Shown in pieces: positions 38,707 to 46,411 of a stretch of 64,000 bases of DNA. The DNA is taken from contig OY969122.1 in NCBI GenBank assembly GCA_963698085.1, positions 868,001 through 932,000 of the forward strand. Direction: 5' to 3'. Both the position numbers and the translations under genes were made by a program. The notes under the pieces are model-generated. The model saw only the letters and a program-made list of their open reading frames with translations. It ran no database searches and had not been told where the DNA came from. The stretch is from VRUE01 sp963698085. GTDB taxonomy: Bacteria > Actinomycetota > Thermoleophilia > Solirubrobacterales > 70-9. Position 1 is the stretch's first letter; each line of letters begins with the position of its first letter.

Positions 38707-39483
38707 TCAGCGGCCCTGGAACTCGGCGTGGCCGGGGCCTTTGTCGAGGAAGGTCTTGACGGCGCGCTGCAGGTCCTCGGTGGCGAAGAGGTCGGCGGCG
38801 TCCTCGCGGACGGCCTGGTCCGCGGCGGGGATGCCGCCCTCGCAGAAGCGGCGCAGGATGTGCTTGGTCATCGCGTGGGCCCTGGTCGGGCCAGCGGCCA
38901 GCTCGGCCGCGTAGGCGCGGGCTCGCTCGTCGAAGCCCTCGTCCTCGAAGAGCAGGTTGACGACTCCCCAGCGCTCCATCTCCTCGGCGCCGAAGAGCTC
39001 GCCGCTGATTACGAAATGGCGGGCGCGGCCGCTGCCGGCGCGCTCGGCGAGGCGCTGGGTTCCGCCCATCGACGGGGTCAGGCCGACGACTTTCTCGACC
39101 AGGCCGAACTGAGCCGAGCGGGCGGCGAGGATCAGGTCGCAGCCGAGCGCCAGCTCGAAGGCCGCGGTCAGGGTCAGGGCGTGGGCGGCGAAGACGACCG
39201 GCAGCGGCAGAGCTTCAACCCGCTCGACCGTGCCGATCAGCTCGTCCCAGAGCCGTCCTCCCGTCTCCGGCGTGAGGCCGTCGAACTCGTGCACGTCGAC
39301 GCCGCCGGATACAGCACGACCCTCAGCGCGGAAGAGCAGCGCCCGCGGCGGCTCCGCCTCGACCGCGGCGACGGCGGCCTGAAGGTCTTCGAACAGCCGG
39401 CGGTTGAAGAGGTTGAGCGGCGGGCTGTCGAAGGTCGCGACCGCCAGGCCACTCTCGTCGCGCTCGAGCCGGACCAGCGTCAC
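38707..39483 (-). CDS. enoyl-CoA hydratase/isomerase family protein
   Basis: A 258-residue crotonase-fold protein. RAVSGGVDVHEF supplies the first oxyanion-hole strand, AFELALGCDLILAA the first catalytic-type Glu, and FGLVEKVVGLTPSMGGTQRL the second Glu. The usual GGG before the first Glu reads TAA here, so the second oxyanion NH site is altered and the reaction may differ from classic hydration of enoyl-CoA. The start is ATG with no strong alternative. It is followed by a thioesterase gene on the same strand after 9 nt (upstream side), suggesting acyl-CoA metabolism. Confidence 0.85.
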   Translation of the reverse strand: MTLVRLERDESGLAVATFDSPPLNLFNRRLFEDLQAAVAAVEAEPPRALLFRAEGRAVSGGVDVHEFDGLTPETGGRLWDELIGTVERVEALPLPVVFAAHALTLTAAFELALGCDLILAARSAQFGLVEKVVGLTPSMGGTQRLAERAGSGRARHFVISGELFGAEEMERWGVVNLLFEDEGFDERARAYAAELAAGPTRAHAMTKHILRRFCEGGIPAADQAVREDAADLFATEDLQRAVKTFLDKGPGHAEFQGR

Positions 39484-39492
39484 GCCCGACTC

Positions 39493-39954
39493 CTATTCGC
39501 TGGCCGGCTTGTTCAGCCGCACGTGCCAGTGCACGGTCGCCGTCGCGACGCGCGTATCGGAGGCGTCCGTGAGCTCGACCTCGCAGGGGAACTCGACCTT
39601 GCCCTCGGCGTCGAGGGTGGCGAGGGACTCGGCAGCCGGCACGGCCAGCCTCGCTCTTGCCTCGATCGGCCCCTTGGCGATCTTTTCGTAAGAGATCTCG
39701 GCGCTGCGGGCCAGCGGCGTCACCTCGCCCATCCGCTCGGCAAAGGCGCCGACGAAGGCCGCGCCGGATGCCGTCTCAGCGGCGGTGAACAGGGCGCCGG
39801 CGTGCTGGGAACCGACGTGGTTGGTCAACTCGGCTCGCTCCGGCAGCACCACGACCGCCTCGCCCGGCGCGACGCTCGTGATCTCCAGGCCGAGGTACCC
39901 GGCGAAGGGCACCGCCTGCGTCATTCCCTGCGCGATCGCGTCGAAGTCGGTCAC
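39493..39954 (-). CDS. hotdog-fold thioesterase (PaaI/DUF4442-like)
   Basis: A 153-residue single-hotdog protein: ELTNHVGSQHAGALFTAAET (about 42-61) is the central helix region with Asn/His and the Gly-Ala-Leu motif, and the rest is a five-stranded sheet. It probably hydrolyses acyl-CoA thioesters. It lies 19 nt downstream of pyruvate kinase and 9 nt before the crotonase-fold gene, so pyk, thioesterase and crotonase may be one operon. Confidence 0.8.
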   Translation of the reverse strand: MTDFDAIAQGMTQAVPFAGYLGLEITSVAPGEAVVVLPERAELTNHVGSQHAGALFTAAETASGAAFVGAFAERMGEVTPLARSAEISYEKIAKGPIEARARLAVPAAESLATLDAEGKVEFPCEVELTDASDTRVATATVHWHVRLNKPASE

Positions 39955-39973
39955 TGCCGCGGCAGCCTATCGG

Positions 39974-41386
39974 TCAGGGAATGCGGTGCACCTCGAACAG
40001 ATTGGTCCCCAACTCCTGGTCGGGCATGCCGGCGACGATCGCAACCAGGTCTCCCGAGCGGGCAATGCCGTGGCGCGCCGCCAGCGAAGCGCAGTCGTCG
40101 AGCAGCTCGCGCACCTCCTCCTCGTGGTCGCTGAGGACCGCCGTTACGCCGAAGAGTAGGTTGAGCCGTCGCACCGCCTCGGCCCGCGGCGAGATCGCCA
40201 GCACCGGCACATTGGGGCGGTGAGCGGAGACGAGGCGCGCGGTGCGACCGCTCCGCGTCGGCACGACCAGTGCCGCCAGGTTGAGCCGGTAGACAGCCCC
40301 GACCGCGCTTTGCGCGACCGAGTCGGCGACGTCCTGGGTCGCCTGGTCAGTGCGGGTGAAGAGCCACTCGCCATAGGGAAGGTCGGGCTCGGTCGCGCGG
40401 GCGATCTGGTCCATCACCCGCACCGCCTCCACCGGGTGCCGGCCCACGGCAGTCTCCTCGGAGAGCATCACCGCGTCGGTGCCGTCGAAGATCGCGTTGG
40501 CGACATCGGTCACCTCGGCCCTGGTCGGCCGCCGCTCGGTCACCATCGAGGCGAGCATCTGCGTCGCCGTGATCGACGGCTTGGAACCCTTGCCGGCCGC
40601 CCGGATCAGCCGCTTCTGCACGACTGGCACCTCGGCCAGTGGCAGCTCGATCCCGAGGTCACCCCGCGCGACCATGATCCCGCCGCTCGCCGCGCGGACG
40701 ATCTCCTCAGCCCTCTCGGCCGCCTGCCTCTTCTCGATCTTCGCGATCAGGGGGATGTCGGAGTTGAGCGACCGCAGTCGCTCGGTGACCGGCTCGAGGT
40801 CCGCCGCCGAAGAGACGAACGACATTGCCAACAGGTCGATCCCCTGCTCGACCGCGAACTCGACCCAACCGAGGTCGCCGTCGGTCGCCGCCCGAGCGGT
40901 GAAGCCGGGAATGTTCATTCCCTTGTGGGAGGAGAGCGTGCCGCCGACCTCGACCTCGGCGTCGACGCCGCCGTCCTCGGGCTCGCGCACACGCAAGCGA
41001 ATCGAGCCGTCGGCGAGGTAGACCAGCTCGTCCTCGCGCAGGGAGCTGACCCCGGGCCAATCGACCGGGATCGTCTCCTCGTCCCCCTCGACCGCCTGCG
41101 GCGTCAGCTTTACGTGCATTCCGGTCTCGAGCTCGGCGACGTCGCCGCGCAGCTCGCCGATCCGCAGCTTCGGCCCCGGCAGGTCGCCGAGTACCGCGAT
41201 CTCCCGCCCGGCCAGCTCGGCCGCCTTCCGGATCGACTCGACCGTGCGCGCGTGCCGCTCGCGGTCGGCGTGAGAGAAATTGAGCCGGAAGACGTCCGCG
41301 CCGGCCTCGATCAGATCCCTCAACACCTCGCCATCCCAGCTTGCGGGGCCGACCGTTGCGATGATCTTGGTCCGCCTGCTGTGCAT
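39974..41386 (-). CDS. pyk: pyruvate kinase
   Basis: Converts phosphoenolpyruvate and ADP to pyruvate and ATP. The 470-residue length is normal. Motifs: RTKIIATVGPAS (residues about 5-16), LRLNFSHADRERH with the substrate Arg/Asn/Ser, LIAKIEKRQAAERAEEIV with the catalytic Lys, GIMVARGDLGIELP with metal-binding Glu/Asp, and KPSITATQMLASM with the catalytic Thr. The C-terminal domain (about 360-470) could hold an allosteric site. The ATG is clear. Confidence 0.96.
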   Translation of the reverse strand: MHSRRTKIIATVGPASWDGEVLRDLIEAGADVFRLNFSHADRERHARTVESIRKAAELAGREIAVLGDLPGPKLRIGELRGDVAELETGMHVKLTPQAVEGDEETIPVDWPGVSSLREDELVYLADGSIRLRVREPEDGGVDAEVEVGGTLSSHKGMNIPGFTARAATDGDLGWVEFAVEQGIDLLAMSFVSSAADLEPVTERLRSLNSDIPLIAKIEKRQAAERAEEIVRAASGGIMVARGDLGIELPLAEVPVVQKRLIRAAGKGSKPSITATQMLASMVTERRPTRAEVTDVANAIFDGTDAVMLSEETAVGRHPVEAVRVMDQIARATEPDLPYGEWLFTRTDQATQDVADSVAQSAVGAVYRLNLAALVVPTRSGRTARLVSAHRPNVPVLAISPRAEAVRRLNLLFGVTAVLSDHEEEVRELLDDCASLAARHGIARSGDLVAIVAGMPDQELGTNLFEVHRIP

Positions 41387-41444
41387 ACGTCACATGACTG
41401 TAGAGGCTGCTTGATATGACATCGATCTGTGTAACACTGATCGA

Positions 41445-42884
41445 GTGACCCAGCTGGCCGAGCCCGAGACGCCGTCGCCGCCCGCCCCCGAGAACGACCT
41501 GGTCGGCGAGGCACCGCCGTCACCCGCCGGGCCGATCGATCGGGGCGAGGCAGCCAGCCTGCCGGAGCCGCCGGCGATCATGCAGCCCCGGCTGCTGCAG
41601 ACCCTGCGCTTCAACCAGCGCCAGATCCAGTTCGTCTTCCGCGCCCGCCGCGAGCTCGGGGAGGTCTTCCGCATGCGCGGCACGCTCCCGGGTCCCGGCC
41701 CGGTGATCACCAGCCACCCCGACCACGCGCGCTCGCTCTTCACCGCCAAGCCCGAGCAGGCGCCCTCGTTGACCGGCGAGTCGCCGCTACGTCCCGTGGT
41801 CGGTCCGAACTCGGTCCTGACCGCGATCGGTCCCCGCCACATGCGGCAACGCAAACTGCTGCTCCCGCCCTTCCACGGCGAGGCGATCGAGCAGTACACG
41901 CAGCTGATCGCCGACGCCGCCGAGCGCGAGATCGAGCGCTGGCCGATCGGCCGACCCTTCGCCCTCGCTCCGCACATGCAGGCGATCACGCTCGATGTGA
42001 TCATGGCCGGAATCTTCGGCATCGAGGGCAAGCCGGAGCGAGGCACGGCCGAGCACCGGCTGCGCCAGATGACCAAGCGCGTGGTCGAAGCCTCGACTTG
42101 GCCCACGGCGCAGATCGTCGAATTGATCAACCTCAACCGCGACGAGCCCGTCGGGCCGATGAGGATCGGCCTGGACATGCTCGACCGTGCGACCTATGCG
42201 GTGATCGGGGAGCGCCGTCGCGCCGAGGACCTAGGCGAGCGGCGCGACATCCTCTCGCTGCTGCTGCAGGCGCGCACCGAGGAGGGTGAGGCGATGAGCG
42301 ACAAAGAACTGCGCGACGAGCTGCTGACCCTGGTCCTCGCCGGCCACGAGACGACGGCCAACTCGCTGGCCTGGACCTGGGAGCGACTGGTCCGCAACCC
42401 GGTTGCCCACGACACCCTGCTCGACGCGGTCCGCGGCGAGGGCGATGCCGCGGAGCAGATCGAGGCGACGATCGTCGAGGGAATGCGCTCGCGGCCGGTG
42501 ATCCCGATCATCGGCCGGCGAGTGATGCTCCCGTGGCAGCTCGGCTCCTGCGCGGTGAGCGCCGAGACGCCCGTGTTGATGAGCATCCTCCTCGTTCACC
42601 ACCGCGAGGACCTATACCCCGAGCCCTTTGAGTTCCGCCCCGAGCGCTGGCTCGGTCGCAAACCGGGCACCTACGAGTGGATCCCCTTCGGCGGGGGCAT
42701 TCGCCGTTGCCTCGGCGCGGCGCTGGCGATGGCCGAGCAGCGGGTCGTGCTGGAGACAATGGCCCGCCGGCTCGACCTCGAGGCCGATGACCCGGCGCCC
42801 GAGCACGCGGTCCACCGCAACGTGACGATGATCCCCTCGCGCGGCGCCCGCGTCGTCATCCGCTCCCGCCACGCTCGCCCCTGA
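41445..42884 (+). CDS. cytochrome P450
   Basis: A 479-residue soluble P450. The I-helix is LVLAGHETTANSLAWTWERL, with the acid-alcohol pair replaced by E-T. The K-helix E-x-x-R is VEGMRSRP, and the heme loop FGGGIRRCLGAALAMAE has the Cys ligand. A proline-rich N-terminal leader (about 50 residues) precedes the fold. The start is a GTG with no clear Shine-Dalgarno; GTGTAACAC about 10 nt upstream could be part of a leaderless promoter or an operator. It is divergent from pyk. Substrate and redox partner are not visible here. Confidence 0.93.
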   Translation: MTQLAEPETPSPPAPENDLVGEAPPSPAGPIDRGEAASLPEPPAIMQPRLLQTLRFNQRQIQFVFRARRELGEVFRMRGTLPGPGPVITSHPDHARSLFTAKPEQAPSLTGESPLRPVVGPNSVLTAIGPRHMRQRKLLLPPFHGEAIEQYTQLIADAAEREIERWPIGRPFALAPHMQAITLDVIMAGIFGIEGKPERGTAEHRLRQMTKRVVEASTWPTAQIVELINLNRDEPVGPMRIGLDMLDRATYAVIGERRRAEDLGERRDILSLLLQARTEEGEAMSDKELRDELLTLVLAGHETTANSLAWTWERLVRNPVAHDTLLDAVRGEGDAAEQIEATIVEGMRSRPVIPIIGRRVMLPWQLGSCAVSAETPVLMSILLVHHREDLYPEPFEFRPERWLGRKPGTYEWIPFGGGIRRCLGAALAMAEQRVVLETMARRLDLEADDPAPEHAVHRNVTMIPSRGARVVIRSRHARP

Positions 42885-42894
42885 CCGCCACCGA

Positions 42895-43998
42895 TCAGAG
42901 CACCTGCACTTGGATCGTGACCAGGCCCGCCTCCTCAAACCGCCCGGCGATCCTCCCGTCAAGGTGACGAAATCCGAGCACCGCGCCCCCGGCAGGCCGG
43001 GTTCCGTCGGCCACCAGCTCGTCGGAAAGCGAGATCCCCGCTGAGTGGATCGAGTTGACGAGCTGAGCACTGCCGGGGACGTACCGGAGCCGGAATGCCT
43101 CCTCGGACCAGAGCGTCACGGAGTCACTGACGGATTTGGGGATCGAGTTATCGGCAGAGATTTCTCCAGCGACGACATTCACCTTCGCCTGCCCCAGCGG
43201 AAGAAGAATCCGCATACGAACACCCCGCGCGATCGAGCCTCCATGGCTGGACTCGAAGCGAGCGTCTCCATTGTTGTTGTAGTAGCCACGAACAAGGACG
43301 ATGTCGCCGTACTGCACCTCCAAGACATCTTGAAATCCTCCGGGCGAGCGAATGCTGAACGGCTTTGCGTCGAGGAACGCTCGCTCGTCACCGTAGTTGG
43401 GGTTATTGCGGTACGAGTTGAAAGTCGGGTAGCCGGGGCCCGGGCAGTCGGTCCCTCCCTCCAGGCACGAAAAGACAGGACGATGAGAGGGCGCGTAGCC
43501 CCCTGCCGCATCCTGAGCGAACCCCTCTGGCTGAAGGATCACGTCAAGCGACCCTGGCGTCGAGACAAGGAGGAGGCCAACGACAGCCACTGCACAACCC
43601 CCAGCGCTGAGGAGAACCCTCCAGGTGTGGCGCTGCGGAGGAGCAGGGGGCTCGTCGACTGGGAGCGAACCGCTTAGGCGGATTCCGTCGAGCGCGGCGT
43701 CGTGACTTGTGTCCCGCAAAATCGAGTCGAGGGCGCGGATTAACACGTACGTACCGGCCACCAGCAATCCGGCCCCGATGAACACGTGAAGCAACCCGGT
43801 CGGCTCACCAAGAGCAACGACGATGAACGCTGCCGCAATCCCGAGCGCGGAAAAAAGCACCACCGCCAAGGACGCCAGCCGCCCAAACCCCCGCGATGGC
43901 TTAAGCAATCCAAGCGCGACCGCCGACGCCGTAATTGCCGCGATCGCGGTTGCCAGGCCGAGATAAAGAGATCCGGGAAACAGGGTTGGGTCGGCCAT
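42895..43998 (-). CDS. multi-span membrane protein with extracytoplasmic C-terminal domain
   Basis: The 367-residue protein has four hydrophobic helices (about 10-30, 40-62, 67-90, and 127-146 WRVLLSAGGCAVAVVGLLLV), followed by an outside domain of about 215 residues with two cysteines (CLEGGTDC) and many beta strands (DVLEVQYGDIVLVRGYYNNN). No family is recognised. GC is slightly lower than in pyk. It is the last gene before the accessory region on the right. Confidence 0.6.
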   Translation of the reverse strand: MADPTLFPGSLYLGLATAIAAITASAVALGLLKPSRGFGRLASLAVVLFSALGIAAAFIVVALGEPTGLLHVFIGAGLLVAGTYVLIRALDSILRDTSHDAALDGIRLSGSLPVDEPPAPPQRHTWRVLLSAGGCAVAVVGLLLVSTPGSLDVILQPEGFAQDAAGGYAPSHRPVFSCLEGGTDCPGPGYPTFNSYRNNPNYGDERAFLDAKPFSIRSPGGFQDVLEVQYGDIVLVRGYYNNNGDARFESSHGGSIARGVRMRILLPLGQAKVNVVAGEISADNSIPKSVSDSVTLWSEEAFRLRYVPGSAQLVNSIHSAGISLSDELVADGTRPAGGAVLGFRHLDGRIAGRFEEAGLVTIQVQVL

Positions 43999-44062
43999 AT
44001 CGTGGCAACGGACACTCCCTCAAACCATCCGAACCGCCCATTTGCGGAGCCCAGAGGTCCGG

Positions 44063-44245
44063 ATGGCAGCTTCGATTCCCATCGAAGCCAGTTTGGCCGA
44101 CGCTCCTCCCCAGTATCAGCGCATCGCTGAGGAGGCGAAAGCTCTGCATGAAACGGGAATGAGCTTTGAGGAGGTAGGGCGGACGCTCGGCGTGAGCGGC
44201 CAATCCGTCGCGAAGGGGATTAGGTGGCTTGAATTCTTGCCCTGA
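44063..44245 (+). CDS. small helix-turn-helix protein or recombinase remnant
   Basis: A 60-residue frame, MAASIPIEASLADAPPQYQR, then EEAKALHETGMSFEEVGRTL and GVSGQSVAKGIRWLEFLP. The latter is a resolvase/homeodomain-like helix-turn-helix such as is found at the C-terminal end of some recombinases or transposases. It could be a stand-alone regulator or a gene fragment. Its end overlaps the HNH gene on the other strand by 26 bp. Confidence 0.45.
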   Translation: MAASIPIEASLADAPPQYQRIAEEAKALHETGMSFEEVGRTLGVSGQSVAKGIRWLEFLP

Positions 44246-44600
44246 AAGCCTGACGCAAGTAGGGCCTAGCTGGTGGTTGCGAGTCCGAGTTCCTGATTGC
44301 CGCTTCAAGCAGTCCCCGACGAGTCAAGCGTTGGCGAAGTGCGGCCCGGTACAACTCGGCTCGCTTTGCCTGCTGCCACTCAAGAGGCGTCCTCGCACCC
44401 TTGGCCCGATTGCATGGGCCACAAGAAGCAACGAGGTTCCAAGCGACCGTGGGACCTCCACGGCTCCTGGGATAGACGTGATCGACCTCGGTGGCTAACA
44501 AGGCGCAATACCGACAGCGGTGGGCGTCTCGCTCCAAGATGAAATCGCGAAGCCAGAGTGGCGTTGACGACTGCGTAGATATGCGACGAGCTTTTCTCAT
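44220..44600 (-). CDS. HNH endonuclease
   Basis: A 126-residue protein with a complete HNH motif: RDAHRCRYCALLATEVDHVY, then PRSRGGPTVAWNLVASCGPC and NRAKGARTPLEW. It has two CxxC zinc pairs, the central Asp-His and the last Asn. I start at the ATG giving MRKARRIST; a longer frame upstream has no support. Such free HNH nucleases occur in phages and mobile elements, and can act in restriction or homing. It marks the start of the right accessory region. Confidence 0.82.
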   Translation of the reverse strand: MRKARRISTQSSTPLWLRDFILERDAHRCRYCALLATEVDHVYPRSRGGPTVAWNLVASCGPCNRAKGARTPLEWQQAKRAELYRAALRQRLTRRGLLEAAIRNSDSQPPARPYLRQAFRARIQAT

Positions 44601-44849
44601 TCTGAGCACCCAGTCTAGGTGCAGCGGAAGACGGCAAGCCAATAGCCATTGGGGTTTCCGGAGTTTGTCAAGACCTAAAGATCCGGCATCGGCGGGTTTT
44701 TGCCTCCAAATTGCGGACTCTGGATGTATCAATTTAGGTTTTGGCACTCACCCAAGTAGAGTGCCAGTAGTATCCAGAACGCTTCAGAGGAGGAAGCGAG
44801 GCGCTTCACAAAGAACGAGCGCCGGATAACCCAACAAGGAGGCGCATCA

Positions 44850-45014
44850 ATGGCAAGCACGTACCGTCGCCGTAAGGGCTACGACACGTGGCATTTCTGC
44901 TCGAACTGCTCAAACTGGCCGACGAGTAATTACGACTCGCAGTCCTCCAAGCCCACTACGGGCGAGCTTTGCAACGAGTGCAAGGCCAAAAAATCCGCTG
45001 GCACCTGCTCGTAG
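44850..45014 (+). CDS. 54-aa zinc-ribbon protein
   Basis: A short frame from ATG to TAG: a basic start (MASTYRRRKGYDTWHFCSNC), a serine-rich middle, and ELCNECKAKKSAGTCS. Two C-x-x-C pairs (residues 17/20 and 45/48) fit one zinc site. An ideal AAGGAGG site lies 7 nt before the ATG. Probably a DNA- or RNA-binding small protein; no family known to me. Confidence 0.6.
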   Translation: MASTYRRRKGYDTWHFCSNCSNWPTSNYDSQSSKPTTGELCNECKAKKSAGTCS

Positions 45015-45081
45015 CGAACCGAGCGGATTAGGCGGCAGGTCAGCCCACCTAGCTGAGTTACGATCCCGACGCGGTATATCC

Positions 45082-45156
45082 GTAGGGGTAGCTCAGCTAG
45101 GTAGAGCGGGGTCCGTGATACGGCTCGCGACGGGGGTTCAAATCCCTCCCCCTCTT
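45082..45156 (+). tRNA. tRNA-like sequence, possibly tRNA-Ile(GAT), imperfect
   Basis: Acceptor GTAGGGG/CCCCTCT (one mismatch, one wobble), D arm GCTC/GAGC with AGCTAGGTA loop, anticodon stem GGTCC/GGCTC (one mismatch, one wobble) around GTGATAC (anticodon GAT), a 5-nt variable loop and T arm GGGGG-TTCAAAT-CCCTC. One extra base separates D and anticodon arms. The fold is therefore strained; it may be an element-borne or decaying tRNA gene. A short GC hairpin follows (about 45161-45195). Confidence 0.42.
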
Positions 45157-45197
45157 CAGAAGGCCCCAGGCAGCTTCAAGCGCCGGGGTCTTCTCAT

Positions 45198-45692
45198 TTA
45201 GGAGGGCCGAAGCGTCAAATAGCCTTCGCCATCCGACGAGGCATTCCAAGCCGTGACGCTCGACGGCAAAGACGTTGCCGCCCCAGAGCCCATCTGATCG
45301 TAGGCATAGGGACCGGCATCGCTCTCAAGGAATTGGGCTGAGAGATTAAGTTCCGGGTTCGCCCCCGTAACAAGGCACTTACCCGGATAGAGATCCGAGA
45401 ACGTCACGCTGACGTATGAGGCCGCGAGGGCGCTCATGGAGCTTTGCGGGCCAGCGTTGTCCGTTGAGCTATTCCAGATATCTACGCAGTGCTGGAGATC
45501 AAGCCCTGGCATGGATTCGTCGCCCAAATCGCTGTGGCCTTGCACTTGAGCTTGCGCAGGCGCGGAGCCGCCCTCTCCCACGAGGGGGATGTCGATGCCC
45601 TTGACGATCCAGGCGACGAGGAAGAGCGCCGCGACGGCGACGGCTGCGGTTCCCCCGCCGAGGAGCCATTTCTTCTCAATCTCCAGCTTCAC
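45198..45692 (-). CDS. membrane-anchored extracytoplasmic protein
   Basis: A 164-residue protein with a charged start (VKLEIEKKW), one membrane helix (GGGTAAVAVAALFLVAWIVK) and an outside domain with two cysteines (LDLQHCVDIW and YPGKCLVTG) that may pair. The start could be the GTG at 45692 or a TTG 18 nt upstream. Base composition is close to that of neighbouring accessory genes. Divergent from the XRE gene. No family recognised. Confidence 0.55.
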   Translation of the reverse strand: MKLEIEKKWLLGGGTAAVAVAALFLVAWIVKGIDIPLVGEGGSAPAQAQVQGHSDLGDESMPGLDLQHCVDIWNSSTDNAGPQSSMSALAASYVSVTFSDLYPGKCLVTGANPELNLSAQFLESDAGPYAYDQMGSGAATSLPSSVTAWNASSDGEGYLTLRPS

Positions 45693-45765
45693 GAGGAAGC
45701 AAGCTAGCAAAGACGTGACTCAGAGTCCGTAGACTCGAAGTCCTCAAACTGGGAGCGTCGCCGCA

Positions 45766-46008
45766 ATGGCGATGCGATCCCATTTGGCGCTTGGCGAAGC
45801 GATTCGGGAGGCCCGCAAAAAGACTGGGCTCTCCCAAGAGGCCCTAGGTCTTGAAGCAGGCTTGGATCGGACCTACATCTCCTCAGTAGAGCGAGGTCGG
45901 CGCAATATCTCCTTCGACAACTTGGTGAAAATCGCCAAAACGCTGGGGGTCAAACCCTCACAATTGCTCGCTCGTTGGGAGAAAATTGTTGGCTGGAAGC
46001 CCAACTAA
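45766..46008 (+). CDS. XRE-family regulator
   Basis: An 80-residue, single-domain Cro/C1 protein: ALGEAIREARKKTGLSQEAL, then GLDRTYISSVERGRRNISFD, then NLVKIAKTLGVKPSQLLARW. The helix-turn-helix is complete, and it resembles small phage or restriction-modification controller proteins. It lies upstream of the serine recombinase module and may regulate it. Confidence 0.82.
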   Translation: MAMRSHLALGEAIREARKKTGLSQEALGLEAGLDRTYISSVERGRRNISFDNLVKIAKTLGVKPSQLLARWEKIVGWKPN

Positions 46009-46216
46009 CACTGCTACCGAGTTATCACTAAGAACTCCCTTAGCACTGGTATCCTGAAGTCTCAGGCGAGGGGTGCTCAAGTTTGACCCCCCACCCTCAC
46101 AGAGTGTGGTTTAGACCCACTTACTCTGCGGCACCTAACAATCAACGGACCAATAGGTCCATTTCATGCAGGAGATTTGTTGCTGAATCAGAAAAGGGCA
46201 ACTACAACTAATAAAT

Positions 46217-46247
46217 GACCCCCGCGACGTTGGTGCGTCCGGGGGTC
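46217..46247 (+). promoter_or_regulatory. stable leader hairpin before the recombinase operon
   Basis: GACCCCC and GGGGGTC close a stem whose inner part GACG/CGTC also pairs around a TTGGTG loop, giving 11 bp with one small internal bulge. It ends about 7 nt before the GGAGG site of the 46-aa gene. There is no T-run. It could regulate translation or stabilise the message. The upstream 200 nt have no gene that I can support and probably hold the promoter. Confidence 0.45.
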
Positions 46248-46270
46248 CGGTCCACGGAGGTATTGGCTCC

Positions 46271-46411
46271 ATGAACACGTCTAACGTAGCACTTAAAGCC
46301 CTGTTGGCTCATATCGCAGCCGGACTTGCTGACGAGTATGTGCAACAGACCCAAGCGGCTAACGCTTCGAAGAAAGTTGTGGCTAGCGGTCAAGGGGGTG
46401 GCGGCCAATGA
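46271..46411 (+). CDS. 46-aa protein coupled to the serine recombinase
   Basis: An ATG with a GGAGG site opens a 46-residue frame: a helix (MNTSNVALKALLAHIAAGLA, DEYVQQ), then a basic linker and a glycine-rich end. Its stop overlaps the recombinase ATG as ATGA. Tight coupling suggests that the peptide is needed in fixed ratio with the recombinase, for example as a directionality or accessory factor, but nothing in its sequence proves this. Confidence 0.55.
   Translation: MNTSNVALKALLAHIAAGLADEYVQQTQAANASKKVVASGQGGGGQ

Noticed and set aside
37939..40134. A very long open frame (over 700 codons) on the plus strand
   Set aside because: It runs antisense through the inner integrase, the tRNA-Arg gene, the crotonase-fold gene and the thioesterase gene, with Arg/Ala-rich low-complexity translation. 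High GC leaves such frames open by chance.
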